From Pycnococcus provasolii (lineage: Eukaryota; Chlorophyta; Pseudoscourfieldiophyceae; Pseudoscourfieldiales), in the NCBI GenBank assembly GCA_049487715.1, contig CP150570.1:372001-436000 (forward strand): a stretch of DNA of 64,000 nucleotides. Reading direction: 5' to 3'. Below the pieces are notes generated by a model. It was not told the DNA's origin. It was given only the letters and a program-made list of their open reading frames with translations, and did no database searches. The first letter of the stretch is position 1, and every line of letters starts with the position of its first letter. Positions 44,140 through 52,803 of the stretch are shown piece after piece. The translations under genes were made by a program, and so were the position numbers.

Positions 44140-47100
44140 TTAAAGCTGCTGAGGACGCGCCTGAAGCAGGTAGACGACGTCGCCAACCACCGCACCCTCG
44201 ATGTCCTGAGGAGCACCCAGAAGAATCTCGAGCGTCTTGGCAACGCCGGCCAGCTTACCACCGAGGCTCGTGCAGAACGACGCGTCCCACAGAAGTGGCT
44301 CGTTCGCGTAGTTCACCGTGTGCGTGCTCACCCCATTCGTCATGAAAGAGTCGTACAGACCCGCGCCGGCGAAGTTCTCGAGATCCTCGCCGTTCGAGTC
44401 GCTACGGCAGATCACCGACGACTCCGTCATCTTCATCGCCTCAAGCTTCGATGGCAGCGCGGCGACGATCACCTGCTCGGGAGCCGCCGCCGTGAATCGC
44501 ATCGCAGAGCCTGGATGGTTCCCCACGAGAGTCTCGCCAAGGCCAACCACCACCTCACCGAGCACACTCTCGTCGTCCGTGTTGACGGGATTGCGAGAGT
44601 GCAGCACGAACGCATAGTCGGATGGAACCACCTCCATCAGCAGAACGGCCATTTGCAAGTCCGCCTCCGCCACGCCAAGAGCGACGCGCGACGAGTGCGC
44701 GCGAAGATTCCACTTGCTTGCCCAGACCTGGCGGACCGCGGGCCACCAATCGTCGCTGGAGGCGCTCGCAAGCGACGTCAAACCAGCCGTCTGAGCACTT
44801 GCTGCAACCTCCGCAGCCAATCCGTCGGGCATCTGCAGCTGTAAAACTGCGCTTTGCGCATTCGCCAGGGCGCTAAGCGTGCCGTCGTTGTCCGTGGCAG
44901 CATCCAGCGCCGTCAGCGCCTCGTCCAGCGCAGATGACGCATCGGCATTCTCTGGCATGGCGAGTGTGCGCTCTAGGCTTCCGAATGGCATGGCAATCGA
45001 CTGTGGCACGCGCACGTCAACGCCCGTTATGCTCGAAATTTCGCTGGCAAGCTGGGCAAGCGTCGCAAGGTTCGACGACTTGCCTCCGACAACGCCAGGT
45101 GCATACTCCGCCGGAGCCACTGCCCACGACGAAATGCTCGTGTCGACGGGTGAAAGGCTCACTGCACCGGCGGCAGCCTTGGCTGACGAGGAGGAGGTTG
45201 CCGCCGCCACGGCGTCACCCTCGCTGACATCGACTGTCCCCGTTGAGATGTCGACCGTAACACGCACCGGCGATGGCGTGGCTGTGAGCGACGTGACGAG
45301 CGCATCCCAATACTGATCATCCGAGCACGTCGCAAGTAGCGCGCCGCTCTGGCGAGCTCGAAGCGCCACGTGGCTGAGGAGATCGACGCCAGACTTGGAC
45401 AGAACCGCAGCCACGCCTGGTGGAATGTCCTCGAGCCCGTCGAGCGTCTCGGAGATCAGCACGACTGGACTTCCATCAGCCAGCTCCTGTACCGCCGCCG
45501 TCGCCGCCGGTCCCTGCAGCGTGTCAAGCAACTGGTTGACGGGCACACCAGTCGCCGTCCCATCGCCGTTGACGCCCGCTCCCACGACCGTCCACGGGCC
45601 GATTCCGGCAGATTGCCGCACAGATCTCTGCAAAGCCTGTATGAGCCTCGAGCAAACGAACAGCGGGTGGCCGCGAACGCACTCTTCGCCGAAGTTGACG
45701 ATGTACGACTCGTCAGCCTTTCCCGCTCGCCCGATTTCCACGGAAGCCGGCGATACGAGGCGCGCAAGGCTGTCCATCTCCTCCTCAAGCGCGAGAGCCA
45801 CGAAGTCGAGTCCCGATGCCGCCACCGATAGCCATCGCGCGTCGCCCCAGTTCTTCTCCGCGTTTATGCGTGACCAAAGGCCCGACGCGAGGCACATCGC
45901 CTCTCCACTCGACGCCAGCGCGCCAGACTCCAGGGCGAGCCTGAGCGTGTCGGCGACGTCGTCGGCGGACATCGCGTCGACATCCATCGCCTCAATCATG
46001 CCACGGAAGTGCCTCTCGAGCGCAATGTCCAGGTGCAGTGCATCTCGCGCGGCGTACCCATCCTCCTGACCACGCCAGCTGTGCTGCAGGCGACTGCGTA
46101 ACTCCACAATTTTGCCAGGGACCCACCACTCGTTGCGATTCGCCAGCAAATCGTTGATCTCGTGCTGCAGTCCTTCGTCCATGACCCAGTGCGCAAATTC
46201 GTTGGCGCGGTCCAGCTGAATGCCGGAGTGCGTTTGTCTCAGCACGCCCCGGAACCACACGAAGGCATCGTGGACGTGGGGAAGATGAACAGCAGGTCCG
46301 GTGATGCCATCTTGATTTTTCCATCCCACCTTCATCTTAGAGAGATCTTCCTGTGTGAGATTGCCGTACTCGTTGAGGTGCCACCAGAAGTCATTCCAGT
46401 CGCCACTCCCACGAAGGAAGTGCAGGTATGCCTCGCATATGGCAACGTCGTCCGGCGTGGTGCTCGAGTGCAGCTTTTGGTGCCACTGCTGGATGAATTT
46501 GCACTCGATGCCCGGCCGATGTCCTTCCTTGATGCCATTGTCTCGCATGACGTTCAGGATTCCCATTCGGATGTCGTCTCCTCCTCCGCCACCTCGCGGG
46601 AGGTTCCCCATCAAAAGGCGGAAGAGGCGGCCGGTTTCATCGCTGCGCGTGGCGGCGAGCGCAACCTTGCACGCCAGAACCTCACTAACGTGCACCATGT
46701 CCTTTGTCTGGTAGTTGTGCCCTTCGTACAGTGGCAGCGCGCGCGTTTCAGCCATCCGAATCCACGTGAAGAGCGCAGCTGCACCTCCCTTAGCCATGCC
46801 AGCATCCTCGTCAGCCGCCGCGATGATCTCACCGACCGTCTCGTTCGCAGTGCAGTATCTCTTGAAGTTGTTCATGTCGCCGTCGCGCTCCATGCGAGCG
46901 AATTTCTTGATGAGAGTCGAACCCTGCATATGTGCGCCGAGCGGTGCAACGAACGGCACGCCGTCGTCGGCGTGCATCCACTCCTCGTCCCCGCCACCTG
47001 GCTTGACGACGATCGCGACGAGCGACGCGATTTCGTCCTCATCCCCTACGGCGTTCGTGGGAACGACGATGCTGAACGGCAGAGGCGTTCGCGTGGCAAT

Positions 47101-47532
47101 GCCGTCGCCGAAGGGTACGGAACCATCGGGCAGCGTGATGTTTTCTGGCGGTACTTGCCAGTCGTCGCTCCCCTCCTTGGTGATTGCCCAGTGCGCGGCA
47201 AGGTTGCTGGTATCTTCGCCGTTCGCGTCTGCGACTTCGATTGTGATGAGCGCGTTGTCTGCGTTGACGGGCTTGACGTTGACGCGCACGTTGATGGCAC
47301 CCCCCTTGACGGTCTTGGCGAACTCGATCGCGCGTATTTTACGAGGCTGTGAATTTTGCGCAGTATTGAGCTGTACGGAAGGTTGCGCGGTGGTAGTCGC
47401 CGCCTGCACTACTGGAGAGTGACGGAACCCTGACGAGTGCGCTCCAGCAGTGTACCTTGATGATGCGTGTACCTTGCCAAAGCTTGCCTTTGATCTTGAT
47501 GCAGAGAAGGAACTTTGAGAAAGCGCGAACAT
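44140..47532 (-). CDS. GWD: alpha-glucan, water dikinase (starch phosphorylation)
   Basis: GWD phosphorylates C6 of glucosyl residues in starch and starts its breakdown in the plastid. The ATG at 47532 gives 1130 residues; upstream codons in frame are simple-sequence leader. The presequence FALSQSSFSASRSKASFGK is a transit peptide. An N-terminal carbohydrate-binding region (CBM45-like, about 60-200: LITIEVADANGED..LAAHWAITKEG) is present once, whereas plant GWD1 has two, explaining the shorter length (usually about 1400). The phosphohistidine motif is LLSHVALRAR (catalytic His) near residue 770, and the C-terminal ATP-grasp domain shows AMKMTESSVICRSDSNGEDL and ENFAGAGLYDSF. It ends LLQARPQQL as in other dikinases. 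Confidence 0.93.
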   Translation of the reverse strand: MFALSQSSFSASRSKASFGKVHASSRYTAGAHSSGFRHSPVVQAATTTAQPSVQLNTAQNSQPRKIRAIEFAKTVKGGAINVRVNVKPVNADNALITIEVADANGEDTSNLAAHWAITKEGSDDWQVPPENITLPDGSVPFGDGIATRTPLPFSIVVPTNAVGDEDEIASLVAIVVKPGGGDEEWMHADDGVPFVAPLGAHMQGSTLIKKFARMERDGDMNNFKRYCTANETVGEIIAAADEDAGMAKGGAAALFTWIRMAETRALPLYEGHNYQTKDMVHVSEVLACKVALAATRSDETGRLFRLLMGNLPRGGGGGDDIRMGILNVMRDNGIKEGHRPGIECKFIQQWHQKLHSSTTPDDVAICEAYLHFLRGSGDWNDFWWHLNEYGNLTQEDLSKMKVGWKNQDGITGPAVHLPHVHDAFVWFRGVLRQTHSGIQLDRANEFAHWVMDEGLQHEINDLLANRNEWWVPGKIVELRSRLQHSWRGQEDGYAARDALHLDIALERHFRGMIEAMDVDAMSADDVADTLRLALESGALASSGEAMCLASGLWSRINAEKNWGDARWLSVAASGLDFVALALEEEMDSLARLVSPASVEIGRAGKADESYIVNFGEECVRGHPLFVCSRLIQALQRSVRQSAGIGPWTVVGAGVNGDGTATGVPVNQLLDTLQGPAATAAVQELADGSPVVLISETLDGLEDIPPGVAAVLSKSGVDLLSHVALRARQSGALLATCSDDQYWDALVTSLTATPSPVRVTVDISTGTVDVSEGDAVAAATSSSSAKAAAGAVSLSPVDTSISSWAVAPAEYAPGVVGGKSSNLATLAQLASEISSITGVDVRVPQSIAMPFGSLERTLAMPENADASSALDEALTALDAATDNDGTLSALANAQSAVLQLQMPDGLAAEVAASAQTAGLTSLASASSDDWWPAVRQVWASKWNLRAHSSRVALGVAEADLQMAVLLMEVVPSDYAFVLHSRNPVNTDDESVLGEVVVGLGETLVGNHPGSAMRFTAAAPEQVIVAALPSKLEAMKMTESSVICRSDSNGEDLENFAGAGLYDSFMTNGVSTHTVNYANEPLLWDASFCTSLGGKLAGVAKTLEILLGAPQDIEGAVVGDVVYLLQARPQQL

Positions 47533-48232
47533 CTTATTTATTACTGTATGTATGCTGAAAAGAACAAAAGAGAGAAAGAAAAAGAAGAAGAGAGAGATAT
47601 CACACACACACACACACACACACACAAAGAGAGACACACAAACAAACGAACGTGTTATTTATTTATCTGCACAAACGTATCCGGATTGTGCAATCTTTCC
47701 CACCCTAAAGTTACCTCTGACAGGCTCCGGAGGGAAACCAATACGGACGGCTGTTCCCTGGGGGTAGGGACCATTTAACCCACTGAGTCGGACTGGTTGT
47801 GCCAAGATAAGATTTCTAGCTCCCTTTTTTGCATGCATGCATTTCTCCGCTGGGACTTCCTCTCCCAATGGAAACGAGCCCCCTCGGGTTTCCCTTTTCA
47901 TGGGAAGAGTTTTGATTCGGGGTTTGGTTTCAGATCTGTTACCTTTAGGGGTTGGGGTTTTGGGTTTGGGGTTTGGGGTTGGGGTTGGGGGTTGGGGGTT
48001 AGGGTTTTGGGTTATGGGTTTTGGGTTAGGGTTAGGGTTAGCGCTAGGGTTACCTTAGTAGCGGCACCGCCCCGCTTTAGCCTCGAGGCTCTGGACTGTG
48101 TGGACTCTGGGTATGGCCTGCCAATAATCTTCTCCATTCTTCGAATCGCATAATGGCGCGTGCCAACGACAATCAGCTCGTCCGTGGTGGTGGTGATCCG
48201 TCACCGTCCCCCTGTGTCTTTCTCTTCCTCTC
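47533..48232. repeat. divergent spacer with CA microsatellite and degenerate TTAGGG/TTGGGG array
   Basis: A (CA)n run lies at about 47602-47624 in the dikinase leader. The stretch 47945-48053 is a degenerate array of GGGTTTGGG, GGTTGGGG, TTAGGG and GGGTTTTGGG words, ending in two perfect TTAGGG units at 48027-48040 before the CSA start at 48233. A palindromic GCATGCATGC is at 47831-47840. Confidence 0.7.
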
Positions 48233-50029
48233 ATGGTTTATGAACGTGAGTCGCAAGGTCAGTATGGTCATTATCGGCGGCGTCAGTATGGTCATTATCG
48301 GCGGCGTCAGTATGATGGTTCCTTACGTCATTTTAGTCTCGCACGCCACGTCATGTCGCGTCGCACGTCCTCTTTGAAATTAGCCGGACCGCTCGATACC
48401 AAGTCGTCTTCGTTGAAAACACACGCGTCAAGTTTGATTTGGCTTGATTTGGAAAACGCAGAATACAGGTATCTACTTGCGGCGTCCGCGGATGGGCTCA
48501 TTGCCATATACGACACCTCCCAGAATAATAACACAACACAAGCACTCGTTGCAAGCAAGCACGTCAGCGCCTCACAACAACCCCAAGGCGCGCGGCAATC
48601 TCATAGACCTGTCGGGGCATCCTGCGCGCTCTTCTACGCGGTTGACAGCGGCATGTTCGTCACGAGCTCGTACGACGACTGCGTCAGATTTTGGGACACA
48701 AACGCCATGGAGAGCGTGCTCGCGATGCCTTTCTTTGAAAAGGTTTACCACCTCGCCGTGCCGCGAACAAACACGTGGACAAAGGCGGGAGCGCCGCACG
48801 CGCTCACAGCCGCAGCAGTCGCAGATGGAAGCGTCGCACTCTGCGACCCAGTGAGCGGAAGCGCCGCGCACACGCTCGCCGGAGTTCACAGAGGAGCGGT
48901 GATGTGCTGCGCGTGGAGCACGGCAAACGCCAACCAAATTGCGAGCGGCGGAAGCGACGGCGTCGTCGCCGTGTGGGACATCAGGCGGTCCGCGAGTGCA
49001 CTCGTGCAGCTGACGGCTGAGACGGAGTCGGCGCACGCCGTTGCGGTGCGCGCAGCTGCCGCTGCCGCGGTGGAGGAGAATGCTTGGGAGGAGCACGCAG
49101 CTGCGTGGCGCGAGCTCGAGCAGGCGCAGGCAGCACACAACACAACAAACGCGGCAGCACCAACGACAACAACAGCAGCAAGGCGCGAGCAACAGCGACC
49201 GGCGAAGCGCGCGAGAGGCGCAGTCAACAACAACTTGAGCAATATCAACAACGATGACACGAGCGTACCACGCCCCAGCTTCACAGGAAGCGTCGGCGAC
49301 ATTCGCATGCCACAGCCTCTGCCGCGAGCAAGTCTCGTGCGCTCAGGTGGTCGATCCGCGCGTGCAGTTGGCCTGCCAACCGCTGACGGTGCATCGGCGC
49401 ACGCTGCACAGCGTCGCACGCGAATGCGTCGTGCGGCTGTGGGCGGAGGCTTCTCCGCGAGCGCGCGGCACGCCGCCGCGCCACTTCCCGGACTGAGCGA
49501 CGGACGTGCATTCCAAGGCGGCGGCTCGTCGCGACGCGTTACCGCGCACGATACGAGCGTGATTGCGGTGCATGCTTCGGCGTGTGGCGAGACGTGGCTC
49601 GCGCTTGCCGCTGACGGGTGCCTGCGCGCGTTCGACCACAACACCGGGCGCCGTCACACGACGACATACGCTCCTCTCGTCGGCACGATTGCACAGCAGC
49701 AGCACCGCCCGTGCGCGTGGACGACAGATGCATCCGCGTACGCCATGCACGACGAGTGCGCATTCGTCCCGCTCGGCCGGCGTGGCGTCGTGCAGGTGCA
49801 CATCGCGACTGGCACGATTCGCGCGGAATTCAAGGCGCACTTTGGTGGAGGCGCGACGTGCGCTGTGATGGATCCGCACAGCACGGCGCTTTACACGGGC
49901 GGCATGGACCGTAACATATTCCGATGGCGCCCGAGCGACGACTGCGTGGATGGAGATGCGTCCGACGTTGAAGACGAATTGTCAAGCTCAGATGAAGATG
50001 CGTGGAGTGACGACGATTACCCGCTGTAG
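48233..50029 (+). CDS. ERCC8: CSA/ERCC8-like WD40 protein of transcription-coupled repair
   Basis: CSA is the WD40 substrate receptor of a CUL4-DDB1 ligase acting in transcription-coupled nucleotide excision repair. 598 residues from 48233. Human CSA segments recalled from memory align in order: RHFSLARHVMSRRTSSLKL with the N-terminal helix, YLLAASADGLIAIYD, SGMFVTSSYDDCVRFWDTNAM, AAAVADGSVALCDPVSGSAAHTLAGVH, GAVMCCAWSTANANQIASGGSDGVVAVWDIRR, ALYTGGMDRNIFRWRP and the acidic end EDELSSSDEDAWSDDD. An insert of about 180 residues (about 255-435, Ala/Arg/Gln/Thr-rich, with KRARG) interrupts the propeller between two repeats. The N-terminus has two tandem QYGHYRRR units encoded by a 24-bp direct repeat (48259-48306). 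Confidence 0.85.
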   Translation: MVYERESQGQYGHYRRRQYGHYRRRQYDGSLRHFSLARHVMSRRTSSLKLAGPLDTKSSSLKTHASSLIWLDLENAEYRYLLAASADGLIAIYDTSQNNNTTQALVASKHVSASQQPQGARQSHRPVGASCALFYAVDSGMFVTSSYDDCVRFWDTNAMESVLAMPFFEKVYHLAVPRTNTWTKAGAPHALTAAAVADGSVALCDPVSGSAAHTLAGVHRGAVMCCAWSTANANQIASGGSDGVVAVWDIRRSASALVQLTAETESAHAVAVRAAAAAAVEENAWEEHAAAWRELEQAQAAHNTTNAAAPTTTTAARREQQRPAKRARGAVNNNLSNINNDDTSVPRPSFTGSVGDIRMPQPLPRASLVRSGGRSARAVGLPTADGASAHAAQRRTRMRRAAVGGGFSASARHAAAPLPGLSDGRAFQGGGSSRRVTAHDTSVIAVHASACGETWLALAADGCLRAFDHNTGRRHTTTYAPLVGTIAQQQHRPCAWTTDASAYAMHDECAFVPLGRRGVVQVHIATGTIRAEFKAHFGGGATCAVMDPHSTALYTGGMDRNIFRWRPSDDCVDGDASDVEDELSSSDEDAWSDDDYPL

Positions 50030-50125
50030 AAATTTATTCATTTGTACCAATCAATACCTTGTAATTTCCAAAAATTAAACAAAAAAGATGGATGATGTAG
50101 CCTGTAGTAGTGAGAAGGAGATTAG

Positions 50126-52285
50126 TTACACCTCGCAAAGCTCCACCGTTCCATTGTAGGGACGATACAGCAGAAACTCTCCGCCTCCAACCTTCGACGT
50201 GCTGGTGTCCGAGCGCGAGAAGCATCCTGGGCTTGCCACCTTGGGAAGGCGCGACGAGTCTTCTCCGGTGCCGATTTCTGCCCAGCCCTGCCGCCCGCCT
50301 TCCATCGTGCGGTCGCCAAGCACGAGCAGGTGTGGGCTAGGCCACAGGTAGAGAGAGTGGTCGTGCGTCCAGTACACCGGCTGAACGCTCAGCGGCACTG
50401 GGCTGAGGTGACTTTGCTGCAGTAGTGTTGCGGCAGTGTGACGCAGCAGCGCCGACGGTGCGGTGCTAGCCTCCTCATTCGTTGGCGGCCGCTCCGAGGG
50501 AACTTTCACGAGGTTGCAGCTACGCATCTGCTCGCACACGTTATGGCGGTGAAACACCAGCTCGCGGTCGCCAAAGCGAACGCGTGCGGGACTCGTGGTG
50601 AACACCACCGGCGGATCGTCCGACGACTGCACAACAGCGGCGAGCTGGCGCTTGCATGCCGCCTGCACGCTCGCTATGAACGGCGATCGCGGAAGCACGA
50701 GGCGGCTCGGCACGGGGTCGCACGGCCCTGGCACGATCAGCAAGGTTGTGTTGCGCACGAGGTTCTTCTGGCGCGCGAGAAGCTTGCCTAGTTTCGCAAA
50801 GCCTTCGCGCAGGACGTTGAGCAGTCCGCTCGCGGCGTGCCTACGTCGTGCCGCAGGGCTCAGAAAATCTCCCATCATCACAATGAGCGATGGGGCGTCG
50901 CTGCCCATGCTGTCATACGCGTTAAAGAGTGTCTCAAGCTTTGCCCACGTCCCATTGGGAAGCTTCTCGGGCAGGTCGAGGAAGACGTCGCTCAGCACTG
51001 CGACGCTCACGTTGGCGTGTGCACGATCCCACTTAACGTCGTCGCCAGGGTATCCTGCGTGGCTCTGGCGCAAACCATCAAATACAGGCCGGCCCTGCGC
51101 GGCGCCGCACGCACTTGCGCGATCCTCCGGCGGCGGCTGTCCGATAGCCGTGACGACGAAGGCGCCACTGCGCCCATCCGCCGAAACACCCGCCGTCGCA
51201 GCGGCCGCAGCCACCCTGCCCGACCGATCGAGTCGTCCTTCTGCGACGACGCAGGAGCCCTCAGGAAGCAGCCCTGGCGCGAACTTCGCGTCGTTGAGCC
51301 AGAGGGGAAGTGGCGGTGCGCCAGACGCGTCCTCCAGGCTCCATCTTCCCTCCTCGTCGCTGACGAGCGTGCCGAAGACGGTTTTGGTCCCTCCAGACGT
51401 GCTTCCGCTGAGCGCGTCGAGTGGTGTGAGGTGCGTGCTTCCTGCGGCGAGCCTCCGACCGCCTGACGCCTGCTGCTGCCTTTGCGTCTGTTCGGAAGGC
51501 GCGAACGGCGATTGCCTGAAGATGCTCAGGCGCAGCAGTCTGCTTTCGACGAGTCGCAGTCTGTCTACGGCGAGGTTTCCCCTAGCGGCAACGCCGCCGT
51601 GCAGCGCCGCGTGTACGCCAACGCGTCCTTTTGCCGTCGAGCCCGCGCCGCCCGTGAAGTCCAGGACGCGCGGAACTTCGAGTGCGTCAACGATCTCAAA
51701 CGTCGCCTCTGGCACGAGCTCGTCGTCGTCGTCGTCTTGGAACTCGTCGTTGTCGAGGTCGTCGTCGTCCTTTTCAAGTTCATTCTCCGCGTTCGCCTTC
51801 TCGGCGTCAGCATCATCGTCGCCCATGGGTGCGTCTTCTCCTTCTACTTCTGCAGCCGCCGCCGCCGCCGCCGCCGCCGCCCTGGCGTTTGCGTTGTGCT
51901 GCTTCCTCCTTATGTGTGCCAAGCGCGTTTGAATCGCCGCTTCCGCTTGCGCTTCCGAGACGATGCTGGATGCGCCAAGGGATGAGTGTGCACCCAATCC
52001 AACTGAAGGCGTAAAGGCTGACCCGTCAGAAGAAGGTGCGACTCCACCACCTGTGGAGTTGTTCATGAGCACATCGCACAGAGCGTCAAGCTCGAGACGC
52101 GCCGAGGAGAGGAGGGAGGAGGAGGCTTTTGAGGATGAGGAGCCAGCAGAGGAGGAGGAGAGTGCAAACTCCAGCAAAGGACGTAGAGACTTTGCTGATG
52201 CTGAGAGACCACGGAGACGGAGCGCGTTCAAGAGGTGCTTGCGGAGAGACGCGTGCACGGCATGCTGAGAGACTGCGGACGACAT
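50126..52285 (-). CDS. POLE2: DNA polymerase epsilon subunit 2 (B subunit)
   Basis: This is the non-catalytic B subunit that joins the leading-strand polymerase to the replisome. The ATG at 52285 gives 719 residues. The N-terminal helical domain (VSQHAVHASLRKHLLNALRLRGLSASAKSLRPLLEF) is the Dpoe2NT type. Following a long acidic/Ala-rich insert (about 95-185), an OB-like region and the inactivated phosphoesterase domain appear: VSVAVLSDVFLDLPEKLPNG, PSLIVMMGDFLSPA, LIVPGPCDPVPSRLVLPRSPF, and the C-terminal HDHSLYLWPSPHLLVLGDR. The family usually has 500-530 residues, so the insert adds length. It shares a 96-nt convergent gap with CSA, an interesting DNA-repair/replication neighbourhood that may be coincidental. 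Confidence 0.85.
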   Translation of the reverse strand: MSSAVSQHAVHASLRKHLLNALRLRGLSASAKSLRPLLEFALSSSSAGSSSSKASSSLLSSARLELDALCDVLMNNSTGGGVAPSSDGSAFTPSVGLGAHSSLGASSIVSEAQAEAAIQTRLAHIRRKQHNANARAAAAAAAAAAEVEGEDAPMGDDDADAEKANAENELEKDDDDLDNDEFQDDDDDELVPEATFEIVDALEVPRVLDFTGGAGSTAKGRVGVHAALHGGVAARGNLAVDRLRLVESRLLRLSIFRQSPFAPSEQTQRQQQASGGRRLAAGSTHLTPLDALSGSTSGGTKTVFGTLVSDEEGRWSLEDASGAPPLPLWLNDAKFAPGLLPEGSCVVAEGRLDRSGRVAAAAATAGVSADGRSGAFVVTAIGQPPPEDRASACGAAQGRPVFDGLRQSHAGYPGDDVKWDRAHANVSVAVLSDVFLDLPEKLPNGTWAKLETLFNAYDSMGSDAPSLIVMMGDFLSPAARRRHAASGLLNVLREGFAKLGKLLARQKNLVRNTTLLIVPGPCDPVPSRLVLPRSPFIASVQAACKRQLAAVVQSSDDPPVVFTTSPARVRFGDRELVFHRHNVCEQMRSCNLVKVPSERPPTNEEASTAPSALLRHTAATLLQQSHLSPVPLSVQPVYWTHDHSLYLWPSPHLLVLGDRTMEGGRQGWAEIGTGEDSSRLPKVASPGCFSRSDTSTSKVGGGEFLLYRPYNGTVELCEV

Positions 52286-52803
52286 GGATGGAGCCCCGTG
52301 GCAGAGACGGCTGAGGACGACACCCAGAGCCAAGCCACACCAAGCCCGCAGAGCCTGCAGGTTTTGTTTTTCTTTGTTTCGAGAGCCAAAGATTTCAAAT
52401 CGCGAAATGCCCAGGGAGAATGGGGGGAAAACGGCAGGGAAAAAAGAACACAGGAACAGGTAGGTGGAACAGGTACCTCAGCAGGGTTGGGTTTGTGGAC
52501 CTTTGCCTGGGATCCGGGATCCCCCTGTGAATTGGAATCGGGGACCACGTCTCTTCAGGGGTCTCTTCAACTGGTGCCTGGCGTTATTCGGAACCTGACC
52601 TCTTCTACTTTGATTCAACCGCGGGCCCCATTTCGTGACATGTCCGTGACGACGCGCGACAGGCTCGTGCACGTGTGCTATGCATGCTTTTAAAAAAATC
52701 AAAAAAAGACATGTGAGAATGGGCTATTCGGAACGACGACCGCTAGACTGGACAAAGAAGTGACTCCTCACGTTCCATTACATTGAATGAGCGACCTTAG
52801 ATT
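52286..52803. other. spacer between two minus-strand genes; shared 3' motif
   Basis: 518 nt. The leftmost part is the polymerase-epsilon promoter. Bases 52731-52792, immediately 3' of the AlgH-like stop on its own strand, contain GAACGACGACCGCTAGAC and TTACATTGAATGAG, similar to the region 3' of bTHXc. No gene is supported. Confidence 0.4.

Noticed and set aside
46162-47352. 396-codon plus-strand ORF antisense to glucan, water dikinase
   Set aside because: Complement of conserved dikinase sequence without its own motifs.
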